Shown: positions 1 to 11,287 of the stretch, one piece after another
Numbering within the stretch: position 1 is the first letter of the stretch
Layout: every line of letters starts with the position of its first letter
Assembly (NCBI RefSeq): GCF_021155765.1
Contig: NC_060112.1
Location: forward strand, 25,076,001-25,140,000
DNA from: Diprion similis
Lineage: Eukaryota > Arthropoda > Insecta > Hymenoptera > Diprionidae
Reading direction: 5' to 3'
DNA: 64,000 bases
Notes under the pieces: generated by a model
The model's database searches: none
Seen by the model: only the letters and a program-made list of their open reading frames with translations
What the model was told of the DNA's origin: nothing
Position numbers and translations under genes: made by a program

Positions 1-2544
1 ACGTTGAACGGCGCTGAAAAAAAGAAAACCCGGATCGTCTTCAATAATGATAACAATAATAAAATCATGTAAAAAGGGAAATATAGAGCCGTGGGAGGCA
101 GCGGAGGATAAAAAAAAATGGGAAAAAGCTGTCCACGTATGGGTTTGAATACTGGGTGGGGGACTTTCCGGGGCACCTTAAGAGCCGCGGGAGGACGAAC
201 GTTTTGTCCTTTAACGACACCGGGTTATCCCGTTTCTTCTACCCGTTATACCACACATGCCGGTAGTGGTAATCGATAATTGACACGTCCGTTAGGCCAC
301 CGTCTTATGTGTTCCACCTACCCACCATGAAAACCCGACTCTACCTTCTAGATATCTTGTACATATACTGTGTGTGTATCCTTGTGTGTATCCTTGTGTG
401 TGTGTATGTGGCATAATATGCACAGGTATCGATATATGGATCGAAAGAGGAATTCTACCTCAAAAACGGCCCCGCTTGAAAACCGGTGAAAGGCTGATAA
501 GCATATGATACAAGTATAATATATATGGATATACGGGGTGAGGCATTTAAGTTGGCAAACGCGAATAACTTGAAAATTAGGTATCTTAAAGAAAAATTTT
601 TAAAACCAAAGTTTCGTCATCTTCAAAGTGAGATTTAATGGTTATAATTTTTCTCAGGTCACTGGAAAAGTTCGCGGATATGTGAATGTCAATTTTATTC
701 TTTTAAACATGAACCCCTATTTTTTTATAGATCCTTATTTTATGTGAGAAAATATGCAATTTTTGTTTCTATGATTTTTTTATTTGGTCCAATTGATTGA
801 GAGTGATTGAGTATTTTCAAAATTTTCCAAAACGCTACAAGTAAATATCTTTCGCACAAACTACTTGTAGTGATTTGTAGTGATGTACAGGACGTTCCAC
901 GCTACTCTGTTCAAGCAATAATCAGTGTAATACATGTTTGATGTGATTTACTTTGAGTACTTCTAAGTTATTCGTGTTTGCCAACTTAAATGCTTTATCC
1001 TATATACATATATATGTTAGAGAATTTTTTTTTTTTTTCCTTCAGACACGTCTTTCGTCGCGAAACCATGTCCCGAAAGCTTGTCGTTTTTCATTTTTTT
1101 CTGTTTGTAATCTACAGAGACGAGACGCTCGGAGAAAAAAAAAAGAAAGGAGTTTCCAAGAGCGTAAAACGTCCATTTTATACTAAAACTTTTTCAAAGT
1201 TTCGTCAAATTTTAACACAAGTTCTAAGATTCTCAAAATACGTCGTTTTTATCTGGTTGTTCTTTTTCAAAACATGACAAAAATAAAAAAAAATCGAAAC
1301 CCGATTCGATGCAGGACGAAACTTTCGTGATTGGACAAAACAATTTTTGTTTTTTCTTTAAAACCTTCTGAAATGAAACTACAAATTACGATGATTTTTT
1401 ATAATGCTGAATAAAAATCCAAATATGCCTGAGCAATAAATTCATCTTCGACTTTCTTTTGCGAACAACTTTTCGAAAATCGAATTTCAAAACCCTCGAT
1501 CATCAGGACTGCCATGTATAACTACGTGTCCCAATTCACAGTATCCTCGTCCGTATCAAGTCGTTATCTGGCATCCGCACCAAGAATACATGGGGAGGTA
1601 GCTGCTCGGTATAGAACGTGGGAGTCCTGCAGAGTTTCTTGCGATAGCTGCCTTCGGATCCATTCTAAACTGCGCCCCCGCTTTTCTCACGTTACAAAAA
1701 ATCCCTGGATGTAAAAAACCGTCATTTCATGTTTCGACACTCCGAAATGAGTATCTCGAACCATTTTTCAGCTCATACATGGGAATGGGATTTTAAAAAA
1801 TGTTGCTAACAGTCGAAACGCATTTTTAAGGAAAAGACCAAAAACCCAGACTCAAAATTTGTTCAACGTTATTCCTCCTTTGAGGTGTCCATTTTGCCCG
1901 TCTCTCCCTTACACAAAAATGCATCCTTTACTTTTCCAATCACCCCAGTTTCTGTCTTTTTACATTACATAGTGGGATTTTTTGATTTTTTTTTCTATAA
2001 AACTGAATACTTGGTGAATATTTTCTGATTTTTCAGCATGAATTACAAGTTCAACTTTGCTCTAAATATTAGGCACGGTGCGGTAAGATTTTGGTTGAAA
2101 ATCCTTGGTATTAGTAATATTATAGACTTTTGCATTTCATCACATTACGCGTCGGCCATAGAAAGTTGGTTATTTAGAGAGGACGTCTCATGTACATTTG
2201 CGTCTAACTTGACCATCGAACCTTAGGCTAACTACTTTGCATTCAGGTTACAAGATGGACGAGAATCACGAGTCGCTTGAATCGAGGCGACGGTGTTTTT
2301 TCAACCGCAGCAGAACGTACGTACGAAACGTGAATTGCAACGTCTACAAGCGACTGATCATTTAATTGAATGATTGATGGCGGGACAGAGATCTAGGTAC
2401 ATTTATTTGCCATAGGTGTAGTGGCGAGTTGCAAGGATCCAATCAACGATCCCGATCACGTTCGCTCCTTTCGGGTCCTTCCGCGGTTTCAAATACACAC
2501 GTGACGCGTTTTAGGATCACCGTTACACGTGTGACTCTGCGAAA

Positions 2545-2577
<33 letters not shown>

Positions 2578-4178
2578 TCCATTTCTTCTATGATCTGCCT
2601 TGCGATCGGGGTTCGATTAATCGATTGGCAACAATTTGCCACTGTACCCCTTGAAAGAAAAGTCAAAAACCAAGAAGAAGAAGAAGAAGAAGAAGAGAGA
2701 ATGAAAGAAAATCACGGAAAATATACAATCATCGTTTCAGCTCCCTCTCTAAGGCTAGGAAATTGGTTTCTCGATAATTGCAAGAGTTTCGTTTAAAAAG
2801 TTAATAGATATTTATTCTCCCATTACTTTTCCCATTTTTACGTTCTCTTTATACAATAAATTGATCGGACGATCTGCGAACAAAGGCTTTTCTCAGCTTT
2901 TCAGTCTATAAAATTCGCTCTTCAAGCGAGGATCGTTGATGTATTGTACTTATTCAATGAATTTTCAATATATCTATTGAACAGAAAATACTCTGTGAAG
3001 ATGGAATATTGCGCTTCTCTTGAACGACGCTAGCCTCTATACAATGTAGGTGATACACATTTTTCGAGTTACGATTTTTATCAATACACCGCGATTAAAC
3101 GCGAGATTGGAAAATAACGCAAATAAATCGCACATCGCTATCGACAAGTTGATCGGAACGATCTTTTAATGAGAAAAAATCTTTCGTTTGTTTGACAAAA
3201 AAAAGAAGTGAAAAAAAAAAACAAAAAAAAAATTTTCCGCTGTATTCTGGGCTTCAGAGCTTTGGCAAAAACTTTTCGTTCGTTGAAATTTTTGATTTTC
3301 CAATAGAATCAAGTCGCGCAGAAGAGAAATTTACTCGAACTCAGAATTTACGTCTCTTCGTAACTCGAGAGAAATTTCTTAGCAAAACAATGGATATTTC
3401 TGCAGAAAAAATTAGAAGAAAACTACGTATAATTTTAGAGTTTCACATTTTTTAAGATTCTCAGAAACTTGAATCTTTTATATCAGTCATTTTAAGAGTA
3501 TTTTGAAATTCGTGAATCAAAAAAAAATCATGTTTAATGGTTTTAAAGTTGTTGAGATTTTTTAAAAATTTTTATCTCGCTCCGCAACAAACGTGACTAA
3601 AGCAGAATGTAAATCAGATTTCTGATAAACTTTCGGGAAATACGATATTCTTCAAAAATTGCTAAAAAAAATAAACTCATCCTCTACGTGATTTTGACAT
3701 ATGTAGTTTGTTTTTTATGGAACAAAAAAGATTGGAGAATTTGAGGAGTAAGGAATTGAAATTATAGAGCAATTTTACACAAATTCAATTGAACAAAGGT
3801 TTGTATAAGCCAAGTGCTCAACATAAATAAAATAGTCTCGAGTTTTCCACGTGCCTTGATAAATTGGAAAATTTTACTAGGTAAACCGGATGTGAATATT
3901 ACCAACAGAGGAAGAAAAAACATGATATTAAACTTAGAAACGTTATCGTAACGATTCATCATGCTGATGAAAATCCGTTAATCCTCGATTTTGGAATTGT
4001 CTGGAATTCAGTAAATCGTAATAAACCAAAACACAGTAAAATTCCAAAATCTCATCCCCTTAAAAATCATTGTAAAATTAAGAAAATCGTGATGTTTTGC
4101 CCAACGTTTCCTTACGATAACGTTACTGATTTCAACCTCGTGAAATAATAAGAGAGGACAAAAAATGGATAAACTCAC
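1..4178. other. AT-rich non-coding stretch, no gene seen
   Basis: No open frame here has coding character: the longer frames are runs of K, F, N and S codons from A/T-rich sequence. It holds a TG-rich microsatellite (about 368-412), a fold-back pair (518-1016), a CT tract (2548-2578) and a GAA tract (2672-2697). Because the exon at 4179-4391 on the minus strand ends in a donor site, at least the part next to it is intron of that gene. No exon for a first transmembrane segment is visible, so that intron probably leaves the window. Confidence 0.5.
518..1016. repeat. Fold-back element with about 55-bp inverted arms
   Basis: The left arm (about 518-580) contains the string GCATTTAAGTTGGCAAAC followed by a CGAATAACTT-like stretch. 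The right arm (about 960-1016) carries the same sequence in reverse complement, with the ATATATAT flank also mirrored. The arms match over roughly 50 positions with few mismatches and the 400 bases between them are unrelated. This fits a non-autonomous inverted-repeat element. No target duplication could be fixed because the flanks are low-complexity. Confidence 0.6.
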
Positions 4179-4391
4179 CCTGTAGAAATAGTACTGGTTG
4201 ATCTTTTCGGAAGAATTTGGAGTGCTGGTGGTAGCTGCTTGGACGGTGCTTAAGTAGATGTGAGCGTATCCAGAGGTGTTCGTTGAATTGGCCGAATCTG
4301 CAGCGGAAGCGGGAATTTCGGTCGGCCAATTGAAGTCGTTGTTATTATTCGATTCGTCGTAGGGTGTTGTCAACAAATTTTCGAAAGACAT
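4179..4391 (-). CDS. First coding exon of a neuropeptide GPCR, probably CCAP receptor
   Basis: This is a 213-nt exon with 71 whole codons. It starts at the ATG complementary to 4389-4391 and ends at a canonical GTGAGT donor (intron begins at 4178), in phase 0. The peptide is hydrophilic, rich in N, S and T, with three N-glycosylation sequons (NST, NTS, NSS at about residues 36-60) and no signal peptide, as expected for the outer N-terminus of a class A receptor. It ends in QYYFYR. From memory of the family, insect CCAP receptors have an FYFYxTEQF stretch just before the first membrane helix, so the next exon should begin with TEQF or similar; it is not in this window. CCAP receptors act in ecdysis and heart rate control. 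Another receptor of the vasopressin/CCAP class is possible. Confidence 0.5.
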
Positions 4392-7300
4392 ATCTGACGG
4401 AGGATCAGCTCCTCGTTCTAAGCACTACATATTTTAATCGGTATTCAAACGAGCTTCGAACCGTTCCATTCCTCTGTCTCTCTCTCTCCCTTCTATTCTA
4501 CAATTTTGACTTTATTTTTTTCCCTCGCTCTCTCTCTCTCAGTATTGAGCAATTACATTACCCGTATTCTCATTATCACCTTTCCGCTTCTCGTGCCGCT
4601 GCTGTTTCCAGCGTCGCTCCTCTTCTCGATGCATTTTTTTTTTTTTTTTTTTCAAAATTATTTTAAGTCGAATGTCAAAATCGTTTTGCCTCAATTATAA
4701 ACACGTTTATCAAGCACACTTTTTTAGGTTCGTTACATCACTTCGATTGCATTGATTTATCTGAGATTCACAAATTTTTCCACTATTCGTATTATGTATT
4801 TTAACATTAAACCTGTATTGACATAATTTTATATCGATTTTATTGATATTCATGAGTTGGAAAATGAAATAATCAATCTTCTTCGATAAAAAATCGAGAT
4901 GTCAAAATTTCACTCAGATTTTTAATTATAGCAGATTATTTTATCGAGAATATAAGCTTGAATAAAAGAGAGAAAAAAAAAAGAGTTTGAAAATCAGTGC
5001 ATCGATAACACATTGACAAAGAATTCTGCTAAATCACTTTTTGCAAATGAGCTATCAATCTTTTTGGAAAATTAATTCGGTATGACATCAGCTGATTTCC
5101 CGGTTTAGCTTTATTATGGCACAAAATATTATCGACGCAAAGCTTTTATTAAGTTATAGGCACATGGCCGCAAGCTCGAAGATCATAGTTTTGCAGAAAT
5201 TATTTGGCGACTGTACAACAGCTGCTATATGCATACATAAATATGAATAATGTAGTCTTACAGTTTTCGTTTCTTCTCTTTGACTATTCTTTTTTTAAAT
5301 AAAGAATAGGTTTACTGCCCCGTACGAAACGATCGACGAACGTACAATAATATCCCTTTGATGCTGGCTGCAGGCATTTACTACCTCGTCATAACACGAA
5401 TAAACATTTTTACCTCCGTATGACAATCACATCTTTCTTCTTCTTAGTTTTATTATTAGTATACATATATATATACATATAATGCGTACTTAATCCACTT
5501 TTCTTTCTGAGAACTGGGAAGAGAATGAATAAGAAGCCAGAAAAAGAGGGCAGAAGTGAAAAGTAGAGAAACTCAAAGTTTTAAACTACTTTTGCGATAA
5601 CTCGAGGATGCATGGGGTGTACAGTCAGGTCAAAAAAGTGTTGAAGCACCAACGTAATGAGACAAAGGTTCCAAAAATCTCAGTGAAATTGTTAACCGAT
5701 CAACGAATAGTTTTTAATTATATTAAACTCGATCAGTTTCAGTTAAACTTCTTTTCAAGTTTTTGTTTGGATAGATTTTCGACTAGACTGTACGTCTCAT
5801 AGATTCTTAAGTATACGATTAAAGTAGGAAACTGCTGAGTTATTACTTTTACCGGTACTCTCAATGTTATAGGTAATTCTGCTCAGTTATTGAATCGTTC
5901 TCCATTCGATTCATCACGATACGATATTTTTTCCATCGAAACGTAATTTTCACAGGCATTCCAAAAATCTTCTGTCTTTATGAATAACCATGAATAAGAC
6001 AATTTTAAATTGATCTTTTATACAGCAAAGATCGAACGAGACTCGAGTAACAAAATTTTACAATTTTGTTCTTTAAATTTCTGCGCGTCAAATTTCGAAT
6101 AAATAAACTCGTATTCACGTAGGCGAGGTCCAGCCAAACAAAGATTTTATCACAAACAACCAGATCGTTTATCCGGTAGGCAAGCTAATATAAAAAATAA
6201 AACCAGAACGCCGGAGTTCCGATTAGGGATCAACGAACGGATCCTGGCAGAATAATCCTGTTGCAAGTTAACGACATAAAAAAAAAAGAAAAAAAAAAAC
6301 GAATCTCAGGTCTGGAATTGTCGAGGCAAAGAAGTTCTCTCCTCGTTTCCTTCTTTCCAATTTTCTCTCTTACTCTCTCTCTCTCTCTTTCATCCGATCC
6401 CGGCTTCTCCTGCACCTAATAATCGCCAGGACTCGCCAGTTGTTTCCTTCTCGATTATCTTCTTAATAATAACCACATTTTACGGATTATTATCATTCCG
6501 AAAGCTTTTTTCTCGCGCTCGAGCAGCATTCTTGGAAACTTCCGCATCCTCTCCCATCTCTATTACCCTTTTGTAGGTATATCGACTTTCTTTTATACCC
6601 GAAGTCTCCGAACGACTGTATTTTACAAAGTTTCAAAACGGGCCGAAATCCCCCCCCCCCCCCCCCCCCCCCCCACCCCCCCAGTTTCGTAAGCCCTACA
6701 TTACGCAGTCCGATGTCTTATTACGAGTGGAAATTCATGTCCGAATATTACTCAACGCACATTCAGCTGCAAGCTTTTTTACATTTCCGAAAGACAATAA
6801 TAACAAGTCTCAAACTCCAATCACTCGTATTCGTATTCGAAAAATATTTTCAAGCTTTCTTTTGCTTTGGCGAGAGCTTTTTTCCGAGATTTTTCTTTGA
6901 GCGTATTCTAAGCTTTATCGAATCTGTCCGATCTTTAGGGAGATTTTATAAAAATTTTCTCAGCCGAAGATTATTCGGAGCTTAGCGACGATCGGATTAC
7001 TTTACTTGAAAAATTTTCTTACTTTGGCAACGTATAATCGCGTTTTCAGTAAAATAGTCAAGAAAGTCGCGGCTCTGAATTATATTTCATATTACTGTTC
7101 TAACCTAAATGTAAAATAGTTAGACTAATGTGCGACACACAAGTTAGACACATACGTGTATGAAACTTCCTCTCTAAATAACAAAAACCTTCTATGGCCG
7201 ACGCCATCGGTGTTAGTTCGTAATGAGATGCTCAATGTAAATTCTTCATTATTCATTGAAATATTAACTGCTAAAATCTAAAATATGGAAAATAAAAACT

Positions 7301-10231
7301 GAATTTTCTGCCTCGAAACATCATACATAATGTAGAAGACCTAATGAGGAATGAAAATTATTTAAATAATAAATATGTATTTACATATTAATCCAGACCC
7401 TATATATCACTATATACGTGTAACACCATAACACAATACTAGGCTTGTGGCACGTTTATCTGATTGACGATATCTAGTGCACCGTCGGATTGATAATAAT
7501 AAAGTGCATTCATCACTGCGTACATATACCCACAGGTATATGTATTATACACGGTTTTCCCACATCCGACAAGCCTCGCTGACAATCATATGCAATTGCT
7601 CGTTTATAACACCGTCAATTATCGTAATTATTTGAACGATTTGTATCGATAACATTTTCATTCGTTGAATGTAATGGGGCAGCACTGACCTACGGAATTT
7701 AAACTCAAATTACGACACCATTCGACGTGCAGGCAAATAGAATTTATCAAAGAAATGAAAAAGGTAAAAAGAATTTGAACACAAAACTGAATTACCGACA
7801 GATTTATATAGTTTCTTCGTTACTTTGCGGTTGATGTTTTAATTTTTTTTCTTCCGTTTTTCCGTTTTTAAATCACGCCTCGTCATGATTAATAATTTTT
7901 CAATACTCTATTTTTATCACATACCACATTAATCGTTATGACGCGTAATTATTTTGTCGACCCGCAGATTTGATGAAAATTTCGACATTTTAGTCGTTTA
8001 TTTGATAAATGGAACAGTAACAGCAACAGTTTGAAAGAAATGTATAGAATGAAGAAATACACGAATCGAGTGAATGGGATAAAATTGGAAATGCCGATTT
8101 AATCTTCGACGCAAATCGCATTTTATACTGATCGATACCGATTATTATACGTCTGTAGTAATTTTAGATTTAAATTTCCCGCGTTTAAATTAAATCAAGA
8201 TATTCCGTCTGGCTGCCTTGCGGGGGGTGAGAAAAGATTTAATCGCCATCCGCGGCACATTCAATTATAGTTTAACAACACTGCACTGGCTGCACCTGCA
8301 GCACTGTTGCATTTTAATTTACAGAACCTTGCGCATGTTGCCTCGATATTTATTGTCTCCCTATTGAGTGCCGCAGTTATTTTCTCCGTAGCTTTTACTC
8401 AGACTTCAATTTGATTTCGAAGCTGTGACCTCATAAGCCAATATATCGCGTTTAATTTTATTTATTCTCTACGAAACTTTTAAATCGTTCGAACTAATCG
8501 GCGTAATTATTTATCCGATAATAATGTTTGTACAATTTTTTTAACGCACATTTTTACCCGTTCTTTTATATTTCGATCAGTTCGTACTCGTCAAAATTTT
8601 TGTGTTTTTTAGTTTTATTTCAAATAAATTTTCATCGATCACATTTATTGTATATATATATATATATTCGCTCATTATTTTCTCATGGTTACATTATGTT
8701 ATTGAAGAGCAATCTTGACCTCACGATTATAAACAATCACCAAATACCTGTACAAGACTTTGATGAAGATCTGATCAGTATTTTTTTAAATCAAAGAAAC
8801 CGTACATAAATTTGTCTCGGAAATAATAAGCTTGAATAATGAAAGTGCTCAGAAGAAATTTAGTTCCGTCGGAAAATTGTTTCTGTGTTATAATTTGCAA
8901 TTTTCCACCATGGCACCCCCTACAAAGTTTGTTCAGGTCAAAAGAAAGGTTCTGTCGTAAGATGAGCGTTCTACGTTACGTTGAATATCTCGCACAGTTG
9001 ATTTTTCACTTTTATAGATTTTTTTAAAATTTATCAAGTATCTGGAATAAAAATTTTTATTATTGCTTACAACGATCATAATACTAAATTACTTCGCAAA
9101 TAAGATACACACTTGTAATATCAAGTTTTTAGTTAATATTTGAGAAGCGTATCTGACGACTTTTTCATTATTAATTCAGTCTTATTAAATATTTATAATT
9201 CAATGTGAACTTTCAATGTAGGAGAATAAGATTACAGGATGATATATTGTTGTGTTATGGATCGTGATCTTTAGGTTGAATGTAAATATCAGGAAGGAAA
9301 TAATAATTGAAATGCATATATATTTGTAGAAATCTGCGGATCGAGAATAATCGTAGAAATTTTTTTAACTTTCTAGACAGACTCAGACTCATTTTTCTCC
9401 GAAACTTTTAGATTACTTCTTGATATGAATTCTTTCTTCACGTTTCCAGATTCATATAAAAAATTTTCCGTGAAATTCGTGCGAGTTTAGTATTTTTGTG
9501 ACAGAATAATTTTTTTTTTTCTTTCTTTTCTTTAGTGTCTGAGCAAGAGGTTTAACCGATTTTAGTAAAAACTTATTAGTCTAAATTTATGAATTCACTA
9601 AATTCAAACGATAAACGCTGTTCCGAATCTAGTTAAATTGACTAATTGTTCAGGTAACTTGATTTTAGCAATCTCTGAATAATTTCGTTAAAATCGATTT
9701 TAGTTTGGTTATAATAAAGTTGGATTAAAAGTGTTTAAAAAACAATGCAGGTATGAAGGTGAAAAATGCCTGCAAAATATACTTCGTCAAAAGCGTACAC
9801 AAAAATTCAGAGAAATTCGTGAGAAATAAAATAGCTGTCAAACAAGAGGAGACAAAAATCCACAAGGAAATACCAACATTTCTTTATTGTCGCTTTGTGA
9901 AGAGAAAAAAAGAAAACGTGCGAAATATTATAAAAACTCTTGAAAAAGCAAGCAAAATATATAGTTACTTACTGTCTTTACTCGAAAAAATAAAGTAAAA
10001 AATCGACACCAATGAAATCACAAAAAAAAAAATTGCACATTGTTATACGTGTAACGAACAACCCCCTTGTGAAATGCGAAAAGGGGAAGAATAAATTTCA
10101 GAAAAATTGTACAGCATTCAGTGGCGATTTCTGCAGTGGAAAAAAATAACTGCGTGATTAAGGGATGACAATTTACGCTCGTATGTAATGTACTTATATA
10201 CGTATATAATATAAGTATATCTGCAGCTCAC
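4392..10231. other. Non-coding stretch, candidate 5' region of the GPCR gene
   Basis: No open frame with coding character is seen. Contents are CT tracts (4474-4545, 6361-6390), a T run (about 4634-4651), a TA microsatellite (about 8651-8668) and the poly-C tract listed separately. If the GC-rich block at 10232-10690 is an untranslated first exon of the minus-strand receptor gene, this stretch would be its first intron, but no strong acceptor is visible just above the start codon at 4391. Confidence 0.4.
6650..6682 (+). repeat. Poly-C tract (25 C, A, 7 C)
   Basis: A run of 25 C at 6650-6674, one A, then seven C at 6676-6682, inside otherwise AT-rich sequence. On the minus strand it is a G-tract able to form quadruplex structure. 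Homopolymer length is error-prone in assemblies. Confidence 0.9.
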
Positions 10232-10690
10232 CTATCATGTAAAATCGATAAAAAATACTGTGTATTTTGAATATAACAAATCTGAAATATTCATTTTACG
10301 GTGAAAGTCTTTGTATCGCGATTTGGTTTTAAGATTCAAGATCTGATCAGCGGCAATATCCCGATGCAGGGTTGTCAGAGGAGGAGAATATATTTCGGCA
10401 GGCCGCGACGACGCGATTGCACGTCCTCCAGGAACCGGCAAATGTCGTATAGAGAGAAACCGGCGAACTTTAAGGAGGAGTGTGGAGAACCGACTTGAAC
10501 GACGCGCGAAATGCCACTGAAACCACGCGCGGCTTCTCGCGGTTTTCTCGCCAACGGAACGCAACGCGCGACTCTGACTCTCCGTCGTCGTCGTCGTCGT
10601 CGTCGTCGCGCGCCTGCTCGTCGACGACATCCGTATCCACGGTAAAGCTCACTTTAAGGTCATGTCGGACCCTCGAGTCTTACCGACGAC
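10232..10690 (-). promoter_or_regulatory. GC/CpG-rich block, candidate promoter or untranslated first exon
   Basis: This is the only clearly GC- and CpG-rich block in the first 13 kb. It contains a (CGT)n run at about 10583-10607 and ends on the minus strand at a good GTGAGC donor (intron would begin at 10231). Frames are open on both strands, but their peptides are low-complexity (runs of T, D or S from the CGT repeat), so I do not call a protein. Position and orientation fit a 5' untranslated exon for the receptor exon at 4179-4391. Transcript data would be needed to confirm this. Confidence 0.3.
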
Positions 10691-10788
10691 GAATCCAACT
10701 GATGGTATTTTTCACGAAAAATTATTAAAAAAGAAATAGAACAAAAAGTATAAAGTTCAGCTGTACAGTAATATTTATAACGTCTTAA

Positions 10789-11121
10789 GGGGGTGCCCTG
10801 ATCGATTTCGACGATCACGTGTTTTAAATGCAAAAGGGTTTAACAGCCCCATTTTATACACAATTTTGAACGAAAAGATTGTGATAAATTTTCATTTGAT
10901 GGAACAATAAAGAAATGTCATGAAAACTACGAAATCGCAATTGTAAATTCCTAGTTTTCGGGCCTTTTCTTTATTTCTGCATTAAATAAAAATTTATTGG
11001 AGATTTTATGTTCAGAATTGTGTATAGAATGGGGCTCTTAAGACCTTCTTGCGTTTAAAATACGTGGACTTTGATATCTGAAGATATGTACAACGTTAAT
11101 ATCGACCAGGGCACCACCCCC
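10789..11121. mobile_element. 333-bp fold-back MITE, TTAA-type flanks
   Basis: The two ends are long imperfect inverted repeats that extend almost to the centre. The left end begins GGGGGTGCCCTGATCGAT and the right end reads, on the other strand, GGGGGTGGTGCCCTGGTCGA. Further paired strings include AGCCCCATT(T/C)TATACACAATT. It is flanked by TTAA on the left (10785-10788) and TTGA on the right (11122-11125), which looks like a slightly decayed TTAA target duplication of the piggyBac type. It contains no open frame and is therefore non-autonomous. Confidence 0.7.
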
Positions 11122-11138
11122 TTGATTTTCCGGCTAAC

Positions 11139-11287
11139 TTGTTTTCGGTTCGAAACTACATGCGAGTTCGATTCTATACGAATTATGTGACAATGACTCT
11201 AAATCTTTCACGTCGGTTTCATAGCCAGTCATTGTCACGTAATTCGTATAGAATGGAACTCGCATTTTGTTTCAGACCGAAAAACAA
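11139..11287. repeat. 149-bp hairpin element, 60-bp arms
   Basis: The arms at 11139-11198 and 11227-11287 are near-perfect reverse complements with only a few mismatches. The shared core is ATTCTATACGAATTA(T/C)GTGACAATGACT, and a 28-base loop separates them. Only 17 bases separate this from the preceding fold-back element. Transcribed, it would give a long, nearly perfect hairpin RNA. Confidence 0.8.

Noticed and set aside
160-169. GGGACTTTCC, a consensus Rel/NF-kB site
   Set aside because: A single 10-bp match far from any supported promoter; chance is adequate.
10235-10728. Overlapping frames on both strands with runs of T, D or S
   Set aside because: The runs come from a CGT repeat in a GC-rich block; no domain, and both strands are open because stop codons are rare in GC-rich DNA.
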